A stretch of 64,000 nucleotides of DNA, from positions 62,001-126,000 of the forward strand of contig JACRJX010000048.1 in the NCBI GenBank assembly GCA_016235595.1, read 5' to 3'. Shown piece after piece: positions 17,162 to 25,205 of the stretch. Made by a program: the position numbers and the translations under genes. The notes under the pieces were generated by a model. The model was given only the letters and a program-made list of their open reading frames with translations, had not been told where the DNA came from and made no database searches. How positions within the stretch are numbered: the stretch's first letter is position 1; each line of letters begins with the position of its first letter. This DNA is from Verrucomicrobiota bacterium. GTDB taxonomy: Bacteria; Verrucomicrobiota; Verrucomicrobiia; CAIQCK01.

Positions 17162-18525
17162 AACGACTCCTCATCCTCCTTTGTGCATTGTGCCTCGTCG
17201 CCGGCGAATCCCTCGCCTCGGAGAAGCCCAATATCATCTTCATTCTCGCCGACGACTACGGCATTCCGGGCGTCGGCTGCTGCGGCGGGGTGTATAAGAC
17301 GCCGAATCTCGACTCGCTGGCTGCGGGCGGCATCCGATTCGAACGGTGTCTCTCCGCGCCGCTCTGCGCGCCGTCGCGGGCGCTGTGCATGTTTGGCCGC
17401 TACGCATTCCGCACCGGCGTGCTCGACAATGGCTGCGGCGCGGCGGCGAAGCCGGACAAGGAAGTCAGCATCGCCAAGACGCTCAAACAGGCCGGCTACG
17501 CCACCGCGCTAGCGGGCAAGTGGAGCCAGCTCTCCTACCTCGAGACGGCCGAGGAAGGACGCGCGTGGGGTTTCGACGAGTTCCTTCGCTGGGACAAGTC
17601 CAGGGGCGAGCGTTACTGGAAACCAGCACTCAACAAGAACGGCCAGGTTGTGCCGGTCACTGACGAGAGCTACGCGCCAGACATGTTTCACGACTTCGTC
17701 GTGGACTTCATCAAGCGTCATCGTGACGAGCCGTTTTTCGTTTATTACCCGACGACACTCATTCACGGGCCGATTCTGGCCACGCCCGACAGCAAGGAAG
17801 GCGCAAAATCGAAGGCCGAAGGCAAGCCAAAGAGCAAGGGCGAGCGCAAGGGCAAAGGCGAGAATCCACTCTACATTGATAACATCGCCTATCTCGACAA
17901 ACTCGTCGGCAAGCTCGTCGCCGCGCTCGACGAAATGAAGCTGCGCGAGAAGACGCTGATCGTGTTCACTGGCGACAACGGCAGCGTGCCTGTCGGCACC
18001 ATCAACGGGCGCGCTGTGGACGGTCACAAGAGCCATGTGAATGAAGGCGGCAGCCGCGTGCCGCTCATTGCGAACTGGAAAGGCACCACGCCCGCCGGCC
18101 GTGTGCTGAAGGATCTTGTCGGGTTCAGCGACTTCTACGCGACATTTTCCGAACTGGCCGGCGCGAAGCTGCCGGAAGGCGTGACGCTCGACAGCCGGAG
18201 TTTTGCGCCGCAGTTGCGCGGCGAGAAAGGCACGCCGCGCGAGTGGACTTACGTGCAGCTCGGAGCGAAGTGGTATGCACGCAACGACGGCTGGAAGCTG
18301 ACCGAGAAAGGCGAACTCTTCGACATGAGCGACGCACCGTTTGCGCAGAAGCCGGTCACTGTCGACGCGCAAACTGCCGAAGCCAAGGCAGCGCGCGAGC
18401 AGTTGCAAGGCGTGCTCGACAAGCTCAACCCTGCGGGCGGCGTGACCAAGGAGCGCAAGAAGGGCGACGGCGACAAGAAGCAGAAGAAGCGGAAGAAGAA
18501 CAAAAAAGATGCCGCGAACACTTGA
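17158..18525 (+). CDS. Sulfatase S2 (atypical GKWS active-site loop)
   Basis: 455 residues with a signal peptide (about 1-20). The formylglycine motif is CAPSR with Cys 70 (APLCAPSRALCMFGRYAFRTG region). The metal ligands ADDYG and TGDNGS are kept. The canonical active-site GKWHLG reads GKWSQL, so the histidine next to the catalytic lysine is a serine. The related sulfatase at 34501 has arginine there. The two also share the rare C-terminal phrase DMSDAPFA, pointing to a common subfamily or ancient duplication. The protein ends in a very basic tail (KKQKKRKKNKKD). It overlaps the previous gene by 4 bp. Activity may differ from standard sulfatases. Confidence 0.9.
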   Translation: MKRLLILLCALCLVAGESLASEKPNIIFILADDYGIPGVGCCGGVYKTPNLDSLAAGGIRFERCLSAPLCAPSRALCMFGRYAFRTGVLDNGCGAAAKPDKEVSIAKTLKQAGYATALAGKWSQLSYLETAEEGRAWGFDEFLRWDKSRGERYWKPALNKNGQVVPVTDESYAPDMFHDFVVDFIKRHRDEPFFVYYPTTLIHGPILATPDSKEGAKSKAEGKPKSKGERKGKGENPLYIDNIAYLDKLVGKLVAALDEMKLREKTLIVFTGDNGSVPVGTINGRAVDGHKSHVNEGGSRVPLIANWKGTTPAGRVLKDLVGFSDFYATFSELAGAKLPEGVTLDSRSFAPQLRGEKGTPREWTYVQLGAKWYARNDGWKLTEKGELFDMSDAPFAQKPVTVDAQTAEAKAAREQLQGVLDKLNPAGGVTKERKKGDGDKKQKKRKKNKKDAANT

Positions 18526-18537
18526 GCCGCGTCAAAG

Positions 18538-19968
18538 ATGAAACAGGTTTTTCAGATCCTCCTCACGTGTCTTCTGTGTCTTCAGTGGTCTGTTGCCGCC
18601 GGCGAGCTTCAGAAGCCCAACATTGTCTTCCTCTTCGCCGACGACATGGGCTGGGGCGATATACATTGCTGCGGCCATCCGTATGCCAAGACGCCAAACC
18701 TCGACAACCTCGCCGCTGACGGCACGCGCTTCACACAATTCTATGCCACGGGCGTTACCTGCTGCCCGAGCCGCACGGGGTTCATGACTTCGAAGTTCCC
18801 CGCCACGTTTGCAAAGTATCCGGCCAACGGCGGCTTCGGCGACCGCGTGACGATCACTGAGCTGTTGAAGAAACAGGGCTACACGACCGGCCACTTCGGC
18901 AAATGGCACATCGGGCCGGAGACGAAACCGGGCACCTACGGCATTGATTGCATCGGCGGTGAAGAGAAGAAGAAGCAAGACGAGCGCGGTCGCGACGCCC
19001 ACATCTACGACGCGGCCATCAGTTTCATCGAGCAACACAAGGACGGCCCGTTCTACGTCAACGTCTGGGGCCATATCCCGCACCATCAAGTGAACCCGCC
19101 GCCGGCGCTGCTCGAAGCTTTCGGCCCGCTGCAAGTGGACGAGTCGAAATTTCCGGCGCAGATGCAGGAGAAGTTCGCCAATTGCAGGAAACAAGGCGGC
19201 AACGTGAGCCAGCACATGCGCGCCTACCTCGCCGAATTGAAGTCGCTCGACGAGAATGCCGGCCGCCTGCTGAAGCGGCTCGACGAACTTGGCCTGCGCG
19301 AAAAGACCATCGTCGTCTTCTCCAGCGACCAGGGGCCCGCGCACATTCGCGAAACCGGCGACGATGATCCGAGAGCAAAGGTTGTCGCGAGAAAAGAACG
19401 AAAGCGCAGCAAAAAGCCGGAAGCCGCCGCCGCTCCCGATCCAGCAGGCAACACCCGCCTGAACGCGATGGGCTGCGCCGGCCCGTTTCGCGGCGGCAAA
19501 CACGATCAATACGAGGGCGGCATCCGCATCCCGTTCATCGTCCGCTGGCCCGGTCACGTGTTGGCGGGCCGCGTGGACGAGCGCTCCGTCATCAGCGGCG
19601 CTGACTGGCTGCCGACGCTCTGCGCGTTGACTGGCACGAAGATCAATGCCGCCGACTTCGATGGCGAGGACGCCTCCGCTGCATGGCTCGGCAAAGGCGA
19701 GCATGTACGCACAAAGCCGTTGATGTGGAAAACCAGCACACCGCAGAGTGCCGGCACCATTCGCGAGGGCCAGTGGAAGTTGCATCACCCGAACAGCAAG
19801 CGTGGTGAGTTGGAACTTTTCGACGTCGTCGCCGATCCCGGCGAACAGCACAATCTCGTTAAAGAACACCTCGACATCGTGAAGCGTCTCTCGGCAAAAC
19901 TGGAAGCCTGGCAAGCCACGTTGCCAAAGACTTACGACAAAGGCGACGCGAACGATAACGACAAATGA
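18538..19968 (+). CDS. Sulfatase S3
   Basis: 476 residues. The signal peptide is rich in Cys and Leu (LLTCLLCLQW) and ends at about residue 21. The formylglycine motif is CCPSR with Cys 75 (ATGVTCCPSRTGFM). The metal-binding ADDMGWGD and active-site GKWHIG are intact; the later metal motif reads SSDQGPAH rather than SDNG, a conservative change. Unlike most sulfatases here its C-terminus is not strongly basic (it ends KGDANDNDK). It starts 12 bp after the previous stop. Its own stop overlaps the ATG of a truncated sulfatase gene, so a fifteenth sulfatase once followed directly. Substrate unknown. Confidence 0.92.
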   Translation: MKQVFQILLTCLLCLQWSVAAGELQKPNIVFLFADDMGWGDIHCCGHPYAKTPNLDNLAADGTRFTQFYATGVTCCPSRTGFMTSKFPATFAKYPANGGFGDRVTITELLKKQGYTTGHFGKWHIGPETKPGTYGIDCIGGEEKKKQDERGRDAHIYDAAISFIEQHKDGPFYVNVWGHIPHHQVNPPPALLEAFGPLQVDESKFPAQMQEKFANCRKQGGNVSQHMRAYLAELKSLDENAGRLLKRLDELGLREKTIVVFSSDQGPAHIRETGDDDPRAKVVARKERKRSKKPEAAAAPDPAGNTRLNAMGCAGPFRGGKHDQYEGGIRIPFIVRWPGHVLAGRVDERSVISGADWLPTLCALTGTKINAADFDGEDASAAWLGKGEHVRTKPLMWKTSTPQSAGTIREGQWKLHHPNSKRGELELFDVVADPGEQHNLVKEHLDIVKRLSAKLEAWQATLPKTYDKGDANDNDK

Positions 19969-20111
19969 ACCCTATTGTGAAACCTGCCCTCGCGTCTCTT
20001 ATTGTCCTGCTGCTCGTGCCACTGGCCGCGCTGCACGCCGCCGAGACTCAACCCAATATCATCATGTATAGTGCGTTCCATGACAACCTTGACACCCGCT
20101 TCCATTCCTGA
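19965..20111 (+). pseudogene. Stump of a fifteenth sulfatase: signal peptide plus PNII start only
   Basis: The 48-codon frame reads a complete island-type signal peptide (VKPALASLIVLLLVPLAALH, from GTG 19977 or ATG 19965). Then comes AAETQPNII, the exact place where sulfatases start their first metal-binding strand. After this the sequence changes abruptly to MYSAFHDNL and stops at 20111. The rest of the sulfatase is gone, and the next gene (20080) begins inside the fragment. This is either a deletion that removed the sulfatase body or insertion of the membrane-protein gene. The break is at about 20064. Confidence 0.75.
20067..20072 (+). promoter_or_regulatory. -10-like hexamer TATAGT just before the small membrane-protein gene
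   Basis: TATAGT ends 7 bp before the ATG at 20080, at the junction where the sulfatase stump breaks off. The gene may have arrived with its own promoter and be read from a leaderless mRNA. No good -35 hexamer is visible upstream. Confidence 0.35.
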
Positions 20112-20520
20112 GTCCGACTGCGGCAACGTTCGCCTTCAGCGTTTGATCCTGCGCCTCGTCGCCATTGTGTCGCTCGTGGTGGTGCCCGCCATCCTCCTGC
20201 CACGCATCGCCGCCGAAAAGTTGTTATGGCTGATGGGATTCGGCCAGCAACCGGTGACTGCGCTGTTGCTCTACATGATGGCGGGCGGCTCATGTGTGTT
20301 CTTGGGGCAGGCTGTGCTGCTGTGGGTGATGTCTGGGGATGTGGCGCGCTATCAGCCGCTGGTGCGGGTGGTGGCGTGGATCTATCTGGCCTGCGGGCCT
20401 CTGTTCCTGTGGATTGATTCGCAGGCCGGGCTGCCAACGTGGTGGGTGGCGATGGACAGCCTGGGATGTTTGACGACCGGGCTGGCGTTGGTGTGGGCCT
20501 GTCGTTCAAACAAGCCATGA
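20080..20520 (+). CDS. Small integral membrane protein of unknown function (four predicted helices)
   Basis: 146 residues from ATG 20080. Four hydrophobic stretches are visible: about 20-38 (VAIVSLVVVPAILL), 55-80 (ALLLYMMAGGSCVFLGQAVLLW), 90-110 (VVAWIYLACGPLFLW) and 120-138 (SLGCLTTGLALVWAC). Short polar loops lie between them and there is no signal peptide. I do not recognise a family. It is the only non-secreted-enzyme gene in this part of the island and interrupts a sulfatase stump. It lies between two imperfect direct copies of the signal-peptide DNA (19977 and 20544), as if inserted by recombination between them. An upstream extension to 20002 is Cys/Pro-rich and unlikely. Confidence 0.7.
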   Translation: MTTLTPASIPESDCGNVRLQRLILRLVAIVSLVVVPAILLPRIAAEKLLWLMGFGQQPVTALLLYMMAGGSCVFLGQAVLLWVMSGDVARYQPLVRVVAWIYLACGPLFLWIDSQAGLPTWWVAMDSLGCLTTGLALVWACRSNKP

Positions 20521-20543
20521 ACCATCCAGACTATATCTCGTTT

Positions 20544-21989
20544 ATGAAACACACACTCACACTCCTCGCTGCCCTGCTGCTCGCGCCGCTCACCGCGCTG
20601 CACGCCGCTGATTCACCGAAGCAGAAGCCCAATATTCTCTTCGTCGTTGCCGACGATGCCTCGCCTCATTTCGGCGCTTACGGCTGCACGTGGGTGAAGA
20701 CGCCGAACATTGACCGGCTCGCCCGCGGTGGGCTGGTGTTCGACAACGCCTACACGCCGACAGCGAAGTGTGCGCCGTCGCGCTCGGCCATCCTGACGGG
20801 GCGGAATCCTTGGCAACTTGAGGACGCCGCAAATCATCAGTCGCAGTTTCCCGTGAAGTTCGTGGCCTTCAGCGAGGCGTTGCGCGAGGCCGGCATCTGC
20901 GTTGGCGGCCATGGGAAGATATGGGGGCCAGGTTCCGCGCTGACCGTCGACGGCAAACCTCGCTTGTTCGGATTCGAAAAAGCAAAACACTTCGAGGTGT
21001 TTCTGAAGGAACGTCCGCCCGGCAAGCCGTTTTTTTACTGGTTCGGCAGCCATTATCCACATCGCGGCTACAAGAAGGATTCCGGCATCGCGGCGGGCAA
21101 GAAGATCTCCGACATTGACCGTGTGCCCGGCATCTGGCCGGACACTGACGTTGTTCGCCGGGACATGCTGGACTATGCCGTTGAAGTCGAGGCCTTCGAC
21201 ACGGAGGTGGGCGAACTGATGCGAGCACTCGACGCGAGCGGTGAGGCGTCGAACACACTGGTGATCATCACCTCGGACAATGGGATGCCCTTCCCGCGAT
21301 CCAAAGGCCACAACTATGACATCTCGAACCGTGAACCAATGGTCGCTTGCTGGCCGGCGGGCATCGCCAGACCGGGCCGCCGTGTCGCGGAGTTTGTCAG
21401 TTTCATTGATTTGGCGCCGACGTTTCTCGATTTGCTCGGCGTGGATGGTGCGAAAGCGGGCATGGCGCCAGTCACCGGGCGCAGTTTCGCCAACCTGTTG
21501 CGAGGGGAGTCCGATCTCTCGCGGAGCTTCGTGATTCTCGGACGGGAGCGGAATGATGTGCTGGCGCGGCCGGGCACGCCGTCGGGGCTCGGCTATCCTG
21601 TGCGCGCGATCCGCGAGGGCGACTTGTTTTTCATCCAAAATTTTTCCCCGGACCGCTGGCCGTGCGGCAATCCGGAACTCGGCTTGCTGGACACCGACGC
21701 CAGCCCGACCAAATCGCTCGTCGTCGAACTTGGTGAGAAAGATCGCTTCTGGCAGATTTCGTTTGGCAAACGCCCGCAGGTCGAATTGTTCGATCTGGCG
21801 AAAGATCCCGACTGCATCCGCAACCTCGCGGGCGATGCGGCCTATGCCGCCAAGGCAGCGGCGCTGCGCGAGAAGCTTTTCGCCGAATTGAAGAGACAGG
21901 ACGACCCCCGCATGTTCGACAAAGGTGAAGTGTTCGACAACTACGGCTCGCCAAAGACAAAGATGAAGAAACAGAAGAAGGCGAGGTAG
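20544..21989 (+). CDS. Sulfatase S4 (sulfamidase/heparan N-sulfatase-like subfamily)
   Basis: 481 residues from ATG 20544, with the island-type signal peptide (1-22). The formylglycine motif is CAPSR with Cys 76 (TAKCAPSRSAILTGRNPWQL). The opening VVADDASPHFGAYG and the loop HGKIWGPG, in place of GKWHLG, are features of the sulfamidase/SGSH-like subfamily. The later metal motif is TSDNGMPFPRSKG. The family removes O- or N-linked sulfate from amino sugars. The substrate here is unknown, so the family resemblance should not be read as heparan specificity. The C-terminus is basic (KTKMKKQKKAR). The longer frame from 20439 overlaps the membrane-protein gene and was rejected. Confidence 0.9.
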   Translation: MKHTLTLLAALLLAPLTALHAADSPKQKPNILFVVADDASPHFGAYGCTWVKTPNIDRLARGGLVFDNAYTPTAKCAPSRSAILTGRNPWQLEDAANHQSQFPVKFVAFSEALREAGICVGGHGKIWGPGSALTVDGKPRLFGFEKAKHFEVFLKERPPGKPFFYWFGSHYPHRGYKKDSGIAAGKKISDIDRVPGIWPDTDVVRRDMLDYAVEVEAFDTEVGELMRALDASGEASNTLVIITSDNGMPFPRSKGHNYDISNREPMVACWPAGIARPGRRVAEFVSFIDLAPTFLDLLGVDGAKAGMAPVTGRSFANLLRGESDLSRSFVILGRERNDVLARPGTPSGLGYPVRAIREGDLFFIQNFSPDRWPCGNPELGLLDTDASPTKSLVVELGEKDRFWQISFGKRPQVELFDLAKDPDCIRNLAGDAAYAAKAAALREKLFAELKRQDDPRMFDKGEVFDNYGSPKTKMKKQKKAR

Positions 21990-22080
21990 CCATGGCTGTT
22001 CACGAAGCATTCCAACTGATGGGAGATGACTGCGAAGAAGGTCTCCGTGACAGGGACTGAGAGAAACAGACAGGAGAATC

Positions 22081-23265
22081 ATGAAGCTCATCCTTACCCT
22101 TCTCACCGCCCTGCTGCTCGCGCCGCTGGCCGCGTTGCACGCTGCTGAAACACTCGCACTCTGGGATGCCGCCAGAGATATCCCACAGTCAGCCGGCTTG
22201 TCCGTGCTAGACGGTGTGGAGTTTCATGTCATCAAACGCTACCAGCACGATATCGATGGTTATCGGTTCCTGCACGGTGTCGCGCTGGCGTGGCACAGGG
22301 GGAAGCTCTTTGCCTCTTTCGGACATAACAAAGGCGGCGAGAACACGGACACGGAAGAAGCGCGGTTTTGTACCAGCACGGATGGCGGCAGGACGTGGAG
22401 CCCGGTCGCGACGATCGATCGCGGCGACGAACCCGGCATCGGCGTAAGCCACGGGGTATTTCTCCCGTTGAACGGGCGGTTGTGGGCCTTTCACGGTGCC
22501 TACAGCGGCACGATGAAAGCCGTCCACACCCGCGCTTACCTACTTGATGACGATACAGGACAGTGGTTAAGCAAGGGCACCGTCATTGGTGGAGGCTTTT
22601 GGCCCCTCGGCGAGGCGGTGCGGATGCCTGACGGCAACTGGATCATGGCCGGACTCCGTGTAGGTGAAGGCAATCCCGCCGGCGTTGCCATCAGTCGCGG
22701 CGATGATGTCACGAAGTGGAACCTCGTGGTCATTCCCCTGGCGAACGGCCTCGGCAAGGTGTGGGCCGAGTCCGCCATCATTGTGCAAGGCAGGCGGGTC
22801 ACGAACATCGCCCGCTGGGGCAAGGAGGCGCGTGCCTTGGTCGCCCTTAGCGAAGACTACGGCCGCACATGGACACCTTCGCAGGCCTCGAATCTGCCGA
22901 TGACGACGAGCAAGCCCTGCGCGGGCACGCTGAGCACTGGCCAGCGTTTCCTCGTCTGCTCCACCAGCGCCGATGGCGGGAAACGACGCTCGCCCCTGAC
23001 CATCGCCGTGAGCAAACCGGGCGAAACGCAGTTCTCCAAGGTATTCGTCATCCGTCACGCCGAGTTCCCTGCCGGTCCGGGCGAATCTCATCGCAACGCG
23101 GCCCTCGCCTATCCATGCGCGGTCGAGCACAACGGCAAGCTCTACGTCGGTTACTCGAACAGTGGCGGCGGGGTCGGTCGGGTTGGAAGCGGCCGCGAAC
23201 TCTGGAACAACAACAGCGCCGAGTTGGCCATCATTCCAGTCGAGAAGCTCAAGGTCGGCCCATGA
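22081..23265 (+). CDS. Secreted BNR/sialidase-fold protein
   Basis: 394 residues with the island-type signal peptide (LTLLTALLLAPLAALHAAE). Asp-box repeats of the six-bladed sialidase propeller are clear (STDGGRTW, SEDYGRTW, and a weaker STSADGGKRRS). The C-terminal part has YPCAVEHNGKLYVGYSNSG, typical of exo-alpha-sialidase-like proteins. The catalytic arginine triad and Tyr/Glu pair of true sialidases cannot be placed with confidence, so it could hydrolyse another sugar or only bind. AGGAG precedes the ATG by 6 bp. Its stop overlaps the next sulfatase start by 4 bp (ATGA), indicating joint translation. Confidence 0.82.
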   Translation: MKLILTLLTALLLAPLAALHAAETLALWDAARDIPQSAGLSVLDGVEFHVIKRYQHDIDGYRFLHGVALAWHRGKLFASFGHNKGGENTDTEEARFCTSTDGGRTWSPVATIDRGDEPGIGVSHGVFLPLNGRLWAFHGAYSGTMKAVHTRAYLLDDDTGQWLSKGTVIGGGFWPLGEAVRMPDGNWIMAGLRVGEGNPAGVAISRGDDVTKWNLVVIPLANGLGKVWAESAIIVQGRRVTNIARWGKEARALVALSEDYGRTWTPSQASNLPMTTSKPCAGTLSTGQRFLVCSTSADGGKRRSPLTIAVSKPGETQFSKVFVIRHAEFPAGPGESHRNAALAYPCAVEHNGKLYVGYSNSGGGVGRVGSGRELWNNNSAELAIIPVEKLKVGP

Positions 23266-25070
23266 AACCCACCCTCACCCTCCTCACCGCCCTGCTGCTC
23301 ACACCGCTGGCCGTGTCACAGGCGGCGGAAACCAAGCGCCCCAACATCGTTATCCTCCTCGCTGATGATCTCGGTTACGCGGATCTCGGTTGCCAGGGAT
23401 CAACCGAGGTGAAGTCGCCGCAGATTGATTCCATTGCGGTCAACGGGGTGCGTTGCACTGCCGGTTACGTCTCTGCACCCCAGTGTTCCCCGTCGCGCGC
23501 GGGCTTGATGACGGGACGCTATCAGAACCGGTTCGGCTTCGAGGCGAACTGGCCGGCTTCGCTTTCCGGCAAGGTGGGCCTGCCGGTAAGTGAGCGAACG
23601 ATCGCCGATCGCTTGAAGACGGCGGGGTATGTGACCGGGATGATTGGCAAATGGCACTTGGGCGAGAGCGAGGCGATGCGACCATACAACCGCGGCTTCG
23701 ACGAGACGTTCTGGAATCCGAACGGTGGGATTCTATTCCCGGACAAACAGACCGGCTTTCTACGCCAGATGTATCGCGGCGCGAAGCCGGTTGAGGTAGC
23801 GGAGTATTCCACCGACGCGTTTGGGCGCGAGGCGGCGGAGTTCATCGAGCGGCACCGGCGCGAGCCGTTCTTTCTCTACCTCGCCTTCGTGCCGCCACAT
23901 TGGCCGATGGAGGCGAAACCAGAACACCTGGCCCAGTTCACCCACATCCGCGACCTCCACCGGCGTACGATGTTGGCGATGATGGCGTCGCTCGACGAAA
24001 ACGTAGGTCGCGTGCTCAACAAACTGCGCGAAACGAAGTTGGAAGAGAGCACGCTCATCTTTTTTCTCAGCGACAACGGCGGTCCCACCGGCAAACCGCG
24101 TCCGCAGCCGGACGCCGACTTTGAATACGGGCAGAACACATCGAAGAACGATCCGTGCCGCGGCGTGAAAGGCGATTTGCTCGAAGGAGGCATCCGCGTG
24201 CCATTCCTCGTACAATGGAAGGGCCGCATCCCGGCGGGCAAGACCTGCGCACAACCGGTCATCAGTCTCGACATCCTGCCGACAGCGCTGGCGGCCGCGG
24301 GCGCGGAAATGCGGCCCGATTGGAAGCTCGACGGTGCAAACCTGCTGCCGTTTCTCACAGGTGAAAAGCCAGACGCACCCCATGACGCGCTCTGCTGGCG
24401 CTTTCGGTTTCCACCACGCCAGCCCGCGTTGTATCGCTGGGCGATCCGGCAGGGCGATTGGAAACTGGTGAAAAACAACCGCGAACCGGTCGCGCTCTAC
24501 AATCTCGCCACAGACATCGGCGAAACCAACAACCTCGCCGCCGAGCAGCCCGACCGCGTTGCCGCGATGAAAGCCGTCTGGCAGCGTTGGGACGCGCAGA
24601 ACAGGGAGCCGCTCTGGACCGACCCGCGCGTCGGCGTGACTCCCGCCCGCCACGCCAAAGCGCAGGTCTTTGCCACTGAAATCCGCATGGAATGCACCGG
24701 CAACGACCCGCAACTCATCCTCAGCGACATCCCGGCCGCCACGGGGCCTTTTACGCTCGAACTGAAAATCAAATCCACCAGCAAAGGCCCCGGTCAAATC
24801 TTCTGGAGCACCGCCGCGAAACCGGAATTCGTCGCCGCGCAGTGCGTCAACTTTGAGCCCAAACATGACGGTCAGCAGTGGCACGACTTCACCATCGCGC
24901 TGCCCGCCGTCACACCCGCGCTCAAGCATCTGCGCCTCGATCCCGGCAACGCGCCCGGCCTTGTCCGTATCGCGCGTCTGGTGTTGAGGGACTCGGACGG
25001 AAAGGTGGTGAAAGTGTGGATCGGCAACGTCGCGCCTGCGCGCGGGAAAGGAGAAGGGAACAAGAGATAA
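23262..25070 (+). CDS. Sulfatase S5 with an extra C-terminal beta-sandwich-like domain
   Basis: 602 residues from ATG 23262, with the island-type signal peptide. The formylglycine motif is CSPSR with Cys 75 (APQCSPSRAGLMTGRYQNRF). ADDLGYADLG, GKWHLG and LSDNGGPT are intact. The catalytic part matches the sulfatase at 15767 almost segment by segment, but this protein continues for ~130 residues past the normal end. The extra part (about 465-590) holds LELKIKSTSKGPGQIFW and HLRLDPGNAPGLVRIARLVL, a pattern resembling a carbohydrate-binding beta-sandwich seen in other glycan enzymes. It overlaps the BNR gene by 4 bp. The long frame from 22869 lies inside that gene and was rejected. Confidence 0.92.
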   Translation: MKPTLTLLTALLLTPLAVSQAAETKRPNIVILLADDLGYADLGCQGSTEVKSPQIDSIAVNGVRCTAGYVSAPQCSPSRAGLMTGRYQNRFGFEANWPASLSGKVGLPVSERTIADRLKTAGYVTGMIGKWHLGESEAMRPYNRGFDETFWNPNGGILFPDKQTGFLRQMYRGAKPVEVAEYSTDAFGREAAEFIERHRREPFFLYLAFVPPHWPMEAKPEHLAQFTHIRDLHRRTMLAMMASLDENVGRVLNKLRETKLEESTLIFFLSDNGGPTGKPRPQPDADFEYGQNTSKNDPCRGVKGDLLEGGIRVPFLVQWKGRIPAGKTCAQPVISLDILPTALAAAGAEMRPDWKLDGANLLPFLTGEKPDAPHDALCWRFRFPPRQPALYRWAIRQGDWKLVKNNREPVALYNLATDIGETNNLAAEQPDRVAAMKAVWQRWDAQNREPLWTDPRVGVTPARHAKAQVFATEIRMECTGNDPQLILSDIPAATGPFTLELKIKSTSKGPGQIFWSTAAKPEFVAAQCVNFEPKHDGQQWHDFTIALPAVTPALKHLRLDPGNAPGLVRIARLVLRDSDGKVVKVWIGNVAPARGKGEGNKR

Positions 25071-25205
25071 ACCCAGCAACCCGGCTCATTCAAAAGCTCA
25101 TGGACCGACTGTTAAACCGATGAAGACTTCCATCTGCGAACAGCCATCCTGCGCCGAGATCCATGAAGCAAATTGCTCTGCGGCTTCGTTATGGCCACCC
25201 TCACC

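Noticed and set aside
22869..23261. N-terminal extension of sulfatase S5 into the BNR gene
   Set aside because: It would bury the signal peptide and lies out of frame inside a gene with clear Asp boxes.
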